From assembly GCF_000526215.1 (NCBI RefSeq), contig NZ_JAFQ01000004.1:124001-188000 (forward strand): a stretch of 64,000 bases of DNA, given 5' to 3'. This DNA is from Nocardia sp. BMG51109 (lineage in GTDB: Bacteria; Actinomycetota; Actinomycetes; Mycobacteriales; Mycobacteriaceae). Positions 27,849 to 35,566 of the stretch are shown here, piece after piece; the stretch's first letter is position 1, and every line of letters starts with the position of its first letter. Position numbers and translations under genes: made by a program. The notes beneath the pieces were generated by a model. It was not told the origin of the DNA. It was given only the letters and a program-made list of their open reading frames with translations, and did not search any database.

Positions 27849-27896
27849 TGGACCAGATCCTGGCCGGGAACTGGCCCTGGGGTCAATCTAAGTAGC

Positions 27897-28199
27897 CGCT
27901 GAGCGAGCGTGACAACCGGCTGCTCGGGCCGATCCGAAGATCAACTGACAAATCAATTCCCCCTGCGGTGAACCACGTCGAGCGTGCATGCAATGCGGAT
28001 TGTTTCGGGGGCGTATCGCACCGTCACTGCACGCTCGAGAAGCCTTCCGGCGGAACGGATCTCGGCTGCACGATTGTACGGGGTCGCGGCTCGCGGGCTC
28101 GAGCCCGCGAGCCGCTCCAACCGTTCTCCGAGATCGCGTCCCACCGGGCGGTCGTGACCGCACGACCATCCGTTCTCGGAGGGCTCGTCGCACCAGTGG
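27897..28199. other. Gene-free stretch between the IS110 element and the second GT39 gene
   Basis: No gene is supported here; the small open frames overlap the palindrome and lack start sites. It holds the 3' flank of the GT39 gene and the 30-base palindrome. Confidence 0.5.
28086..28115. terminator. Perfect 30-base palindrome after the second GT39 gene
   Basis: A perfect palindrome of 30 bases without spacer, centred on CTCGAG, about 85 bases past the stop of the GT39 gene. As RNA it would fold into a long GC-rich stem. No T-run follows on the minus strand, so it may be a terminator-like hairpin or a protein-binding site. Confidence 0.4.
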
Positions 28200-30593
28200 T
28201 TATGCGATCGGGGCGGTCAGGTCGTAGACCGTGGTGCCGCCGATGTCGGTGGCGGTGTAGTGGGCCTTCACCCATGCCGTGATGTCGGCGCCGACGCCGG
28301 ATCTGCCGCCCGGGCCGCCGCGGTCGTCGCCGCCCAGGAAGTAGTGGATGTCGCCGTCGGCGACGTACTTCTGGAACTCGGTCAGCGTTGGTGACGGGTC
28401 GCTGCCGGTGAAGCCGCCGATCGCCATCAGGGACTTGCCGGTGGCCAGCTCGAGGCCGCTCACCTGCATCGAGCCCACAGACGCTGCGGCCCAACGGTTG
28501 TCGGTCTGCTCCAGGAGTTGACGCAGGGCCGTGTTGTCGGCGGAGCTGCGCGGGCCTGTGCGGCGCTGGGCGTCGCCACCGGCATCCGGTGTGGCGGGCG
28601 CGCCGCCGGTTCCGGGAGCTGCGCCGGGAACACCCGCATCGCCGGAACCGGGCACGCCCGTACCAGGTGCGCCACCGTCGCCCGGCGCGCCGGCGCCACA
28701 TCCGGCTCCGTCGTTATCCGGTGCCCCGGGACCAGCCGAACCATCCGGCGTGCCGGGACCGGCAGTTGCACTGCCGCCGGGAACACCCGAACCGGGAGGA
28801 CCACCGTCACTCAGTGTTCCTCCCCCCGGCAGCCCGCCGTCCGGCACACCGCCATCCGACGTACCACCGCCCGGCACACTGCCATTCGGCACAACTCCAC
28901 CCGGCGTGCCGCCGCCGGGAACACCACCACTACCAGGGGTACCGGGCGCATCCGCGTCGGGCGAAACCCCCGGCGCACCGGATCCCGTAGAACTGCCGGG
29001 CGCACTACCACCGGACCCGTTCGCGTCGCACGGAGCGGCGCCACCCCACCCACCGCGATCGGTCTTCGGCCCGGAGGTGGGCATGCCGCCGGTGTGCGAA
29101 TCCGCCACGGCCACATTGTTGATCGCGAAGGAGGCGGGACCCGCGATGCCGCACAGCAGGCCCACCGCCGCCACGATCGCGGTCCGGCGTCCCGGCCGGT
29201 GCGCGCCGACAGCGACGATCAGTGCGGCCACCAGGCAGCCGACCAGCACGACCCAGCGCAGCCAGGGGAACCAGCCGGGGGTCCGGTCGAGGAGGACGAA
29301 GCCCCAGATCCCGGTCACCGCCGACATCCCGGCGAGAACGGCACGAGCCGCGAAACCTTCTCTCGCACGCCACAATTCGACGACCGAGATGCCGATGAGC
29401 GCGGCGACGGCCGGCACCAGCGCCACCGTGTAATAGGGATGGAAGATGCCCTGCATGAAGCTGAAGACGAGCCCGGTCACGAGCAACCATCCGCCCCACA
29501 GGATCAGCGCCGCGCGAGTGCGGCCGGTGCGCGGCGTGGACCGGGTGAACCACAGCACCGCCACGAGACCGATCAGCGCCGCCGGGAGCAACCAGGAGAT
29601 CTCGGTACCGATCGTGTCGCGGAACAATCGGCCGAATCCGGTCTCGCCACCGAACATGGCACCGCCGGGCCCGCCACCGCCGCCGGAACCGTGTCCGCCC
29701 GGACCGTGGTTGCCGTCGCCGCCGAACACCCGGCCGAGCCCGTTGTATCCGAGCGCCAGCTGCAACAGGCTGTTGTCGGTGGAGCCGCCGATATAAGGCC
29801 GCGAATCCGCCGGCCACAACGTTCCGAGTACCAGGAACCAGCCACTCGAGACGACCACCGCCGAGCACGCGCCGAGCAGCTTCCAGATCCGCTGCCACAG
29901 CCCGATCGGCGCGGCGATCAGGAAGACCAGCCCGAACGCCGGCAGCACCAGGAACGCCTGCAACAGCTTGGTGAGGAAGGCGAATCCGATCGCCACCCCG
30001 GCCAGCGCCAGCCAGCGCCCGCTGCCCCGCTCGGTCGCGCGCACCACGCAGTACGCCGCGACGACCATCAGGAACACCAGCAGCGCATCGGGATTGTTGT
30101 CCCGGAACATGGTCACCGCCACCGGCGTGAGCGCCAGCACGACGCCGGCGAGCAGCCCGGCCGCGGGTCCGACCCACCGCTTCACGGCCGCGTGCAGCAG
30201 GCCGACCGAGGCCACCGCCATCAGTGCCTGCGGCAGCAGCATCGAGAACGTGCCGAATCCCAGCAGCCGCCCCGACAGGCCCATCAACCACATGGCCGCG
30301 GGCGGTTTGTCGACGGTGATCGCGTTGCCGGCGTCGAGCGATCCGAACAGCCACGCCGTCCAGTTCTGCGTGCCCGCCTGGACCGCCGCCGCGTAGAACT
30401 CGTTGGCCCAGCCGAGCGCGCTCAGACCCCACAGGTAGAACACGGCGGTCGCCACCAGCAGCGCCCACAGCGCCGGCCGCGCCCACAGCGGCTGCTCGGC
30501 CGGCCCGAACACCAGGCGTTCGGCCCGTGAGCGCCGCGCAGGCTCCGGCGATGCGGCACCCTCGTCCCGCGCGGGCGCCTCGGTCGTCGTCAT
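28200..30593 (-). CDS. GT39 (YkcB-type) membrane glycosyltransferase
   Basis: A 797-residue GT-C glycosyltransferase, paralogue of the protein at 16782-19055. About 11-12 membrane helices precede a long Gly/Pro/Ser/Thr-rich, collagen-like linker (about residues 515-690) and the conserved C-terminal domain ending TTVYDLTAPIA. The first outer loop carries FYAAAVQAG and NAITVDKPPAAMW, with the canonical DKPP. Substrate is probably a polyprenyl-phosphate sugar; acceptor unknown. The ATG at 30593 has AGAGGA seven bases upstream. The linker differs completely in repeat pattern from its paralogue. Confidence 0.9.
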   Translation of the reverse strand: MTTTEAPARDEGAASPEPARRSRAERLVFGPAEQPLWARPALWALLVATAVFYLWGLSALGWANEFYAAAVQAGTQNWTAWLFGSLDAGNAITVDKPPAAMWLMGLSGRLLGFGTFSMLLPQALMAVASVGLLHAAVKRWVGPAAGLLAGVVLALTPVAVTMFRDNNPDALLVFLMVVAAYCVVRATERGSGRWLALAGVAIGFAFLTKLLQAFLVLPAFGLVFLIAAPIGLWQRIWKLLGACSAVVVSSGWFLVLGTLWPADSRPYIGGSTDNSLLQLALGYNGLGRVFGGDGNHGPGGHGSGGGGGPGGAMFGGETGFGRLFRDTIGTEISWLLPAALIGLVAVLWFTRSTPRTGRTRAALILWGGWLLVTGLVFSFMQGIFHPYYTVALVPAVAALIGISVVELWRAREGFAARAVLAGMSAVTGIWGFVLLDRTPGWFPWLRWVVLVGCLVAALIVAVGAHRPGRRTAIVAAVGLLCGIAGPASFAINNVAVADSHTGGMPTSGPKTDRGGWGGAAPCDANGSGGSAPGSSTGSGAPGVSPDADAPGTPGSGGVPGGGTPGGVVPNGSVPGGGTSDGGVPDGGLPGGGTLSDGGPPGSGVPGGSATAGPGTPDGSAGPGAPDNDGAGCGAGAPGDGGAPGTGVPGSGDAGVPGAAPGTGGAPATPDAGGDAQRRTGPRSSADNTALRQLLEQTDNRWAAASVGSMQVSGLELATGKSLMAIGGFTGSDPSPTLTEFQKYVADGDIHYFLGGDDRGGPGGRSGVGADITAWVKAHYTATDIGGTTVYDLTAPIA

Positions 30594-30657
30594 AGCAATC
30601 CTCTCGGGTCGGTCGCACCCATCGTCCGGCAATCGGCTGGGGGCCAGGTCGGCACTC

Positions 30658-30675
30658 CCTGGGGATTAGCTGTGA
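30658..30675 (-). promoter_or_regulatory. Conserved box upstream of the second GT39 gene
   Basis: Minus-strand TCACAGC-TAAT-CCCCAGG, matching the box before the first GT39 gene in both heptamers and spacing. It lies 64 bases before the start codon. A further copy in the tandem duplication (30855-30872) reads TCACAGC-CGAT-CCCCAGG. Confidence 0.4.
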
Positions 30676-30699
30676 GACCGGCGCGGCGCTACTCCCGAC

Positions 30700-30837
30700 T
30701 CAGCGCGACGGACCGCTCGCCCACCGCGGCGGAAGCCGGTACAGCACCGCATCCGCACCAACGACCGAACCACACCGGCGAGCAACATAATTCACCGCGC
30801 CCAGGTACTCGTCGCAGCTGAAATCGACGGTCGCTCC
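30700..30837 (-). pseudogene. Gene-end fragment, copy A of the duplication
   Basis: The minus-strand frame reads GATVDFSCDEYLGAVNY, then VARRCGSVVGADAVLYRL and ends PPRWASGPSR before TGA. Codon use and the hydrophobic/Cys pattern look like the end of a real membrane glycosyltransferase-type protein. No gene body is attached. Family is uncertain. Confidence 0.5.
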
Positions 30838-30889
30838 ACTATCGTGAGGACAATCCTGGGGATCGGCTGTGAGATCGGTGCGGGACTAC

Positions 30890-31035
30890 TCCCCCGCTCA
30901 GCACAACGGACCACCGCGGCGTAAGCCCGAGCCGATGCAACACCGTATCCGCGCCGCTGACCGAACCACACCGGCGTGCAACGTAATTCACCGCGCCCCG
31001 GGTGCTCATCGTGGCTGAAATCGGCGATCCCGCCA
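30890..31035 (-). pseudogene. Gene-end fragment, copy B of the duplication, frameshifted
   Basis: The matching frame (IADFSHDEHPG, then AVNYVARRCGSVSGADTVL) requires a one-base shift, because copy B has an extra G in the run after CACCC. No stop follows where copy A ends. The copy is decayed. Confidence 0.5.
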
Positions 31036-31194
31036 CCACCATCGAGACTGGATTCCATCCGGATGATGGCGCTGGTGGAGCGGTGGCGCTCCGCCGGACC
31101 GGACCACGTGGATTTCGCCACCTCGGCCTCGGACCCCGTCGTGGGCAGCTGGCTCGAGGCCGCCACGGGGTAGTACAGCGCACCGGTACCTCCG

Positions 31195-32445
31195 CTATTC
31201 CGGACCGCGGAGACGTTCCGTCGACATTTCGGACTGCGGCCCGCCGTTCCGGCGCGCTTCCGGCCGAGATCCCCAGTGCCGGAACAGCAGTAGCGAGACG
31301 ACGGCCACGCCGATACCCGCGCCGAGGAACGCCCCGGCATAGCCGGCGCTGCCGACGAACCACCCGACCACGACGGCCCCGAGTCCCAGACCGCCGTCGT
31401 AGGCGATGTTCCAGATCGTGCTCGCCGTGCCGCTCCGCCCCGCGCCGAGGCGCTGGATGGTCAGCACGAACGAATCGTTCTGGCACGCACCGAAACCCGC
31501 GCCCAGCAGCGCGGCCCCGACGACCACGAGATACGGGATCCCGGTCAGCGAGACCGCGGTCAGCACCAGACCGGCCGCACAGCACAGCATGGCGGCGGGC
31601 AACAGCCTGCCCGCGCCGCGACGATCACCCACCGCTCCGGCGCCGAGCCGCGCCGCGACCAGCGCGACCGATGCCGCGAGCAGCGCCCACGACGCCGTCC
31701 CGGCGTCCGGCAGCGCCACCGGCAGAAACGTGGTCGCCGCACCGAACGACCCGGCCGTCAGCACGAACAGCACGATCGGCACCGCGATGGAGCGCACGTC
31801 GGCCGTCGACGCGAGACGGAACGTCCCCCGATTCGCCTCCGGCAGCAGCAGCGCCAGGAGCGCACCGGCCAGGCACGCCGCCGCCGAACCCCAGAACACC
31901 GGCGCGAAACCCCAAGTCCGCGCGGCCCATACGCCGCCGGCGAGTGCACCGAGATTCGGCAGGGCGGCGGCCACGCCGTACAGCGACGCCGACGAGGCCA
32001 GCCTCCCGTCGGCGGCCAGGTCGGCGACGAACGTCGCCCCGGCCATGACCACACACGCGAACCCGACGCCGCGCACCACCGTGATCGCCATGATCGGTGC
32101 GATGTCCGCGGACAGCACGTACAGCGGCGTCGGTCCCCCGAGCAGCACCGCGCCGACCACCAGCATCGTCCGCAGCGGGAAGATCCGGAACAACCAGGGC
32201 GCGGCCAGCTGGGTGGCCACGGTGGCCGCCATCATGACGCCCGTCGTCGCCCCCACGCCGGCGCCGGCGGCGCCACCCTCGGCCGCCCACAGCGGAACGA
32301 CCGACAGCAGCGCGGCGTAGTCGACGAACGCGAGAAACGTCACCACCAGCAGCACCGGAAGACCACCCGACAACAACCCGCCGGAGGCGGCCGGACCTGG
32401 CCGCCCTTCCTTCACACCACCGGTCGAGTCGATCCTCGCCGCCAT
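31195..32445 (-). CDS. MFS transporter
   Basis: A 416-residue, 12-helix major facilitator superfamily permease, probably a drug or metabolite exporter. Helix-rich segments start at LLVVTFLAFVDYAALLSVVPLW. The loop after helix 2 is short, and a second-half motif ARLGAGAVGDRRGAGRL fits the MFS loop 8-9. The ATG at 32445 is chosen over upstream starts because AGGTGG lies six bases before it and the longer N-terminus is low complexity. It is divergent from a LysR gene, the usual arrangement for a regulator and its transporter. Confidence 0.87.
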   Translation of the reverse strand: MAARIDSTGGVKEGRPGPAASGGLLSGGLPVLLVVTFLAFVDYAALLSVVPLWAAEGGAAGAGVGATTGVMMAATVATQLAAPWLFRIFPLRTMLVVGAVLLGGPTPLYVLSADIAPIMAITVVRGVGFACVVMAGATFVADLAADGRLASSASLYGVAAALPNLGALAGGVWAARTWGFAPVFWGSAAACLAGALLALLLPEANRGTFRLASTADVRSIAVPIVLFVLTAGSFGAATTFLPVALPDAGTASWALLAASVALVAARLGAGAVGDRRGAGRLLPAAMLCCAAGLVLTAVSLTGIPYLVVVGAALLGAGFGACQNDSFVLTIQRLGAGRSGTASTIWNIAYDGGLGLGAVVVGWFVGSAGYAGAFLGAGIGVAVVSLLLFRHWGSRPEARRNGGPQSEMSTERLRGPE

Positions 32446-32558
32446 CGGTCCACCTCGCTCCCTGTCGCCGGTCACGACTCCACCGTCGGGCCCCGCAAGG
32501 TATTCTGTCCAACGATGAGTTCCGATACAGGCCATCACGAATCACGATAGGGCGTCGG

Positions 32559-33437
32559 GTGGACACCAGATTCCTGCGCAGCTTTCTCACGGTCGCCCAG
32601 CGCGGCAGCTTCACCGAGGCGGCCGCCGAACTCGGCTACACCCAATCGACGGTGACCGGCCACATGCAGAAGCTCGAACGAGAACTCGGCGGCCGGCTGC
32701 TGGACCGGCTCCCCTCCGGCGTCCTGGTCACCGAACTCGGCGCACGTCTCATCGAACACGCGGAGGCCGTACTCGCCGCCGAGGACCGCCTCCGGTCGCT
32801 CTCGCGCGAACGGACCGACCGGCCCGCCGGCACGGTGCGGCTGATCGCTCCGGAGTCGCTGTGCACATACCGTTTACCGGCCGTCATCGGCGCCGTGCGC
32901 GCCGCGGAACCCGATGTGCAGGTCCGGCTCGGCCCGGGCGGTCTCGGCGACGCCCTGGACGCGGTACGCCGCGGCACGGCCGATCTGGCGCTCACCATGG
33001 AACCCCGGACCCCGGCCACCGATCTCACCCTGGAGCGGCTCGGCACCGAACCGCTGCTCATCCTCGACCGCGGCGCACCGACCGGAATCCCCATGACCTG
33101 GGCCGATCTGGCCGAGCGCGACGCCCTGCTGATCGAGGAGGGCTGCGGCTACAGCGACGACGTCGCCGACCACCTCGCGGCGACGGGCACGGCCACCGGG
33201 CGCCGATCCCGGTTCGGGACCATCGAGGCCATCAAGCGCTGCGTCGCCGTGGGGCTGGGCTGGACGGTGCTCCCGGCCGTCAGCGCCGAATCCGAGATCG
33301 GCTCCGGCACGTTGAGCGTCGTCGACGGTCCGGCCCTCCCGGACTGCGAGATCCGGGTGGCCACGCATCCGCGCCGCCACCACAGCCCGGCACTCGAGGT
33401 CGTGCTCGCCGAACTCCGGCGCACCTGGAGCCGATGA
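32559..33437 (+). CDS. LysR-family transcriptional regulator
   Basis: A 292-residue LysR regulator. The N-terminal winged helix-turn-helix is clear: FLRSFLTVAQRGSFTEAAAE, LGYTQSTVTGHMQKLEREL, GGRLLDR. The C-terminal substrate-binding fold includes VRLIAPESL and IEAIKRCVAVGLGWTVLP. The GTG at 32559 gives the standard start (MDTRFLRSFL). It is divergent from the MFS gene, and the 113 bases between contain a repeated ATCACGA (around 32533-32548) that could be part of the binding site. The inducer is unknown. Confidence 0.92.
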   Translation: MDTRFLRSFLTVAQRGSFTEAAAELGYTQSTVTGHMQKLERELGGRLLDRLPSGVLVTELGARLIEHAEAVLAAEDRLRSLSRERTDRPAGTVRLIAPESLCTYRLPAVIGAVRAAEPDVQVRLGPGGLGDALDAVRRGTADLALTMEPRTPATDLTLERLGTEPLLILDRGAPTGIPMTWADLAERDALLIEEGCGYSDDVADHLAATGTATGRRSRFGTIEAIKRCVAVGLGWTVLPAVSAESEIGSGTLSVVDGPALPDCEIRVATHPRRHHSPALEVVLAELRRTWSR

Positions 33438-33450
33438 GCACCCGACAAGC

Positions 33451-33482
33451 GAGGGGCCACGCCGAGAACGGCGTGGCCCCTC
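33451..33482. terminator. Strong bidirectional hairpin terminator
   Basis: Perfect 14-base arms, GAGGGGCCACGCCG and CGGCGTGGCCCCTC, with an AGAA tetraloop. It lies between the ends of the LysR gene (+) and the methyltransferase gene (-), 13 bases past the LysR stop. This is the clearest terminator in the window. Confidence 0.85.
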
Positions 33483-33498
33483 GTCTCGTGCGGAACAA

Positions 33499-35220
33499 CT
33501 AGGCGCGCACGTGGAAGATGCCCCACGCGAGGCTGCCGGTGTTGCCACCGTCCACCCAGTGCTGCAGGCCCACCTTCATGCGGCCGAGGTACTCGTCGCT
33601 GACGGCGCCGGCGATCTCCGCCGTCCGCCGCTCCGTCTCCTCGAGCACCCGGCCGTAATGGGTCGGCAGCTGCGGGGTGTGGTCCTCGAAGTCGATCGAG
33701 GAGACACCCAGCCGGTTCAGCTCGCGCCGGTAGTACGCCGGCGAGGCCATCGAATCCAGGTGCAGCCGGTCGAGGATCGGCTTGAGCGACGCCTTCTCGG
33801 CCGTGTCCGCCGCCATCGGGTCGGTGAAGACGATCTCACCGCGCGGCTTGAGCACCCGGACGATCTCCTGCAGCACCCGCACCCGGTCGCCGCTGTGCAG
33901 GAACGCGTCCTGCGACCAGACGACCGTGAACTGCTTGTCCTCGAACGGCAGATCCTCGAACGAACCGTCCACCACCTCGATCAGGTCGGCGAGGCCCTGC
34001 TGCTCGTTCATCTCCCGGTTGCGGTTGTTCTCCACCTCGCTGAGGTTGAGACAGGTCACCTTGCAGCCGTAGGTCCGGGCGAGATGCCGCGCCGCGCCGC
34101 CGTAACCGGACCCGACGTCGAGCACGGTGCTGTCCTTGGACAGTTGCACCTTGCTCGCCATCCGCTCCACGGTGCGGTGGCTCGCCGGCGCGATCGCCTC
34201 GTCGGGCGTGTCGTACAGGCCGACGTGGATGTCCTCGCCACCCCAGATGTTGAAGTAGAAGTTGTCCGCGTCCTGCGAGTTGTAGTAATCCCGCGCGACG
34301 TTCACGGCGGTGGAGTAGCCCGAAGCCGGATCGATGCTCGGCGAGTAGTTCTTCTCCGCCACGTGGATCAGGAAGTCCGGCTCGTCCGCGGAGAAGGTGT
34401 CCTGGAAGTCACCGTATGTCTCGACACGCTGGAAACCTACCTCCCGCAGCAGCCTGCGGGTGTAGTCCTTGCGCAACGGATACATGTTCAGGTGGTATTC
34501 CGACTTGTCCGGGAAGCTGTACCGGAACCGCGCCAACCCCTCGTCCACGTACTCCGGCTCGGCGCTGACCTCCTCACCGCAGTAGTAGTAGGTGTGCTTA
34601 CTGGAGAACCCGTTGTCCAGGATCGAGTCGTAGTTGCGCTGATCCAGGATCAGGATGCCGTCGTGCTTCAGCACCGCGTAGAACTCCGCGAGGGCCTTGC
34701 GGCGGTCCCGCTCGGAGAACAGGTGGGTGAACGAGTTGCCGAGGCAGATCACCGCATCGAACTCACCGTGCACGTCGCGGTTGAGCCAGCGCCAGTCGGC
34801 GTGCACGACCCGCAGGACGTGACCACCGTAGGTCTGCCCGTTCTCGAAGGCCTTGACCAGCATCTCCGGACTGCCGTCCGCGCTGACCGTGTCGAAGCCC
34901 TCCTCGATCAACCGCACCGAGTGGAACCCCGTACCCGTCGCGACGTCCAGAACGGACTTCACACCACGGGATTTGAGCAGATCGATGAAGAACCGGCCTT
35001 CGCTCTCGTACCGCTTCTTCCAGTCGATCAGGTCGTCCCACTTCTCAACGAACCCTTTGACGTACTCGTCCGTGTAATGATCCGTGTCTCGGACGAGCAA
35101 CGGGTCTTCTCCGAACGCCTGTTCCGGATGAGCTCGGACATCTCCCTCGGGGCCGGAGCCGCCGTTACCGGGTTTCTCGGTCATACCCACATCCGTTCCG
35201 CTGGACGTCGTTTCGTTCAT
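33499..35220 (-). CDS. Fused glycine/sarcosine and sarcosine/dimethylglycine N-methyltransferase (betaine synthesis)
   Basis: A 573-residue two-domain protein. The first SAM methyltransferase (about 45-285) has VLDVATGTGFHSVRLIEEGF and NYDSILDNGF, matching glycine/sarcosine methyltransferase. The second (about 295-573) begins YYNSQDADNFYFNIWGGEDI and has VLDVGSGYGGAARHLARTYG, matching sarcosine/dimethylglycine methyltransferase. Together they make glycine betaine from glycine with three SAM. Fusion of the two is known from Actinopolyspora. The ATG at 35220 has GGAGAG ten bases upstream. It would serve osmoprotection; no transporter is adjacent. Confidence 0.93.
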   Translation of the reverse strand: MNETTSSGTDVGMTEKPGNGGSGPEGDVRAHPEQAFGEDPLLVRDTDHYTDEYVKGFVEKWDDLIDWKKRYESEGRFFIDLLKSRGVKSVLDVATGTGFHSVRLIEEGFDTVSADGSPEMLVKAFENGQTYGGHVLRVVHADWRWLNRDVHGEFDAVICLGNSFTHLFSERDRRKALAEFYAVLKHDGILILDQRNYDSILDNGFSSKHTYYYCGEEVSAEPEYVDEGLARFRYSFPDKSEYHLNMYPLRKDYTRRLLREVGFQRVETYGDFQDTFSADEPDFLIHVAEKNYSPSIDPASGYSTAVNVARDYYNSQDADNFYFNIWGGEDIHVGLYDTPDEAIAPASHRTVERMASKVQLSKDSTVLDVGSGYGGAARHLARTYGCKVTCLNLSEVENNRNREMNEQQGLADLIEVVDGSFEDLPFEDKQFTVVWSQDAFLHSGDRVRVLQEIVRVLKPRGEIVFTDPMAADTAEKASLKPILDRLHLDSMASPAYYRRELNRLGVSSIDFEDHTPQLPTHYGRVLEETERRTAEIAGAVSDEYLGRMKVGLQHWVDGGNTGSLAWGIFHVRA

Positions 35221-35566
35221 TGCGTTATCTCTCCGGACGCAGGCCGGGTACACAAAGATGCGGCGCCTCGAGCCGAACCCGGGACGCCGTGATCTGCCGC
35301 AATACGTCCAGCCGCGTGACTCGACATCGGGTGTGCGCAGCACGGCCGTGCCCGGCACCTCGCTCAATCGTCGAGTCGCCGGACTCGGTCTCTGCGCCCC
35401 CGACCAGAGTCACTCTCGCGGCAGATCACCCTTGACCGACCACAACACCGCCCGCATCAAACGTAGGAAGGGAAACCGAAGAGGGCAACTCGAAGATGAC
35501 ACGACACCGGACTTACCCGACCGCTCGGTAGGCTCGAAATCGCAGCTCACGGCGGCTCCCCTAGGG
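35221..35566. other. Gene-free stretch upstream of the betaine gene
   Basis: Holds the promoter of the betaine methyltransferase gene on its left. No gene, repeat or hairpin of note is visible in the rest. Confidence 0.5.

Larger units (their letters stand above)
26504..27896 (-). mobile_element. IS110-family insertion sequence
   Basis: The element includes one transposase gene and a non-coding leader of about 220 bases. IS110 elements lack terminal inverted repeats, so the ends given here are approximate. The left edge is taken at a small hairpin (CCCCTT...AAGGGG, 26504-26522) that overlaps the transposase stop. The right edge is taken after the leader, near TTAGATTGACCCCAGGG on the minus strand. 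Confidence 0.6.
30655..31029. repeat. Diverged tandem duplication of about 180 bases
   Basis: Sequence from about 30655-30835 is repeated at about 30851-31029 with small gaps. Long shared blocks include GACCGAACCACACCGGCG and AATTCACCGCGCCC. Each copy spans the box described above and a decayed reading frame on the minus strand. Confidence 0.85.

Noticed and set aside
27953..28144. 63-codon minus-strand frame between the IS110 element and GT39 gene
   Set aside because: It spans the 30-base palindrome, lacks a start site and resembles nothing; could be a gene cut by the insertion but cannot be supported.
28518..30530. 670-codon antisense open frame over the second GT39 gene
   Set aside because: Shadow of the real gene; no domain and no ribosome binding site.
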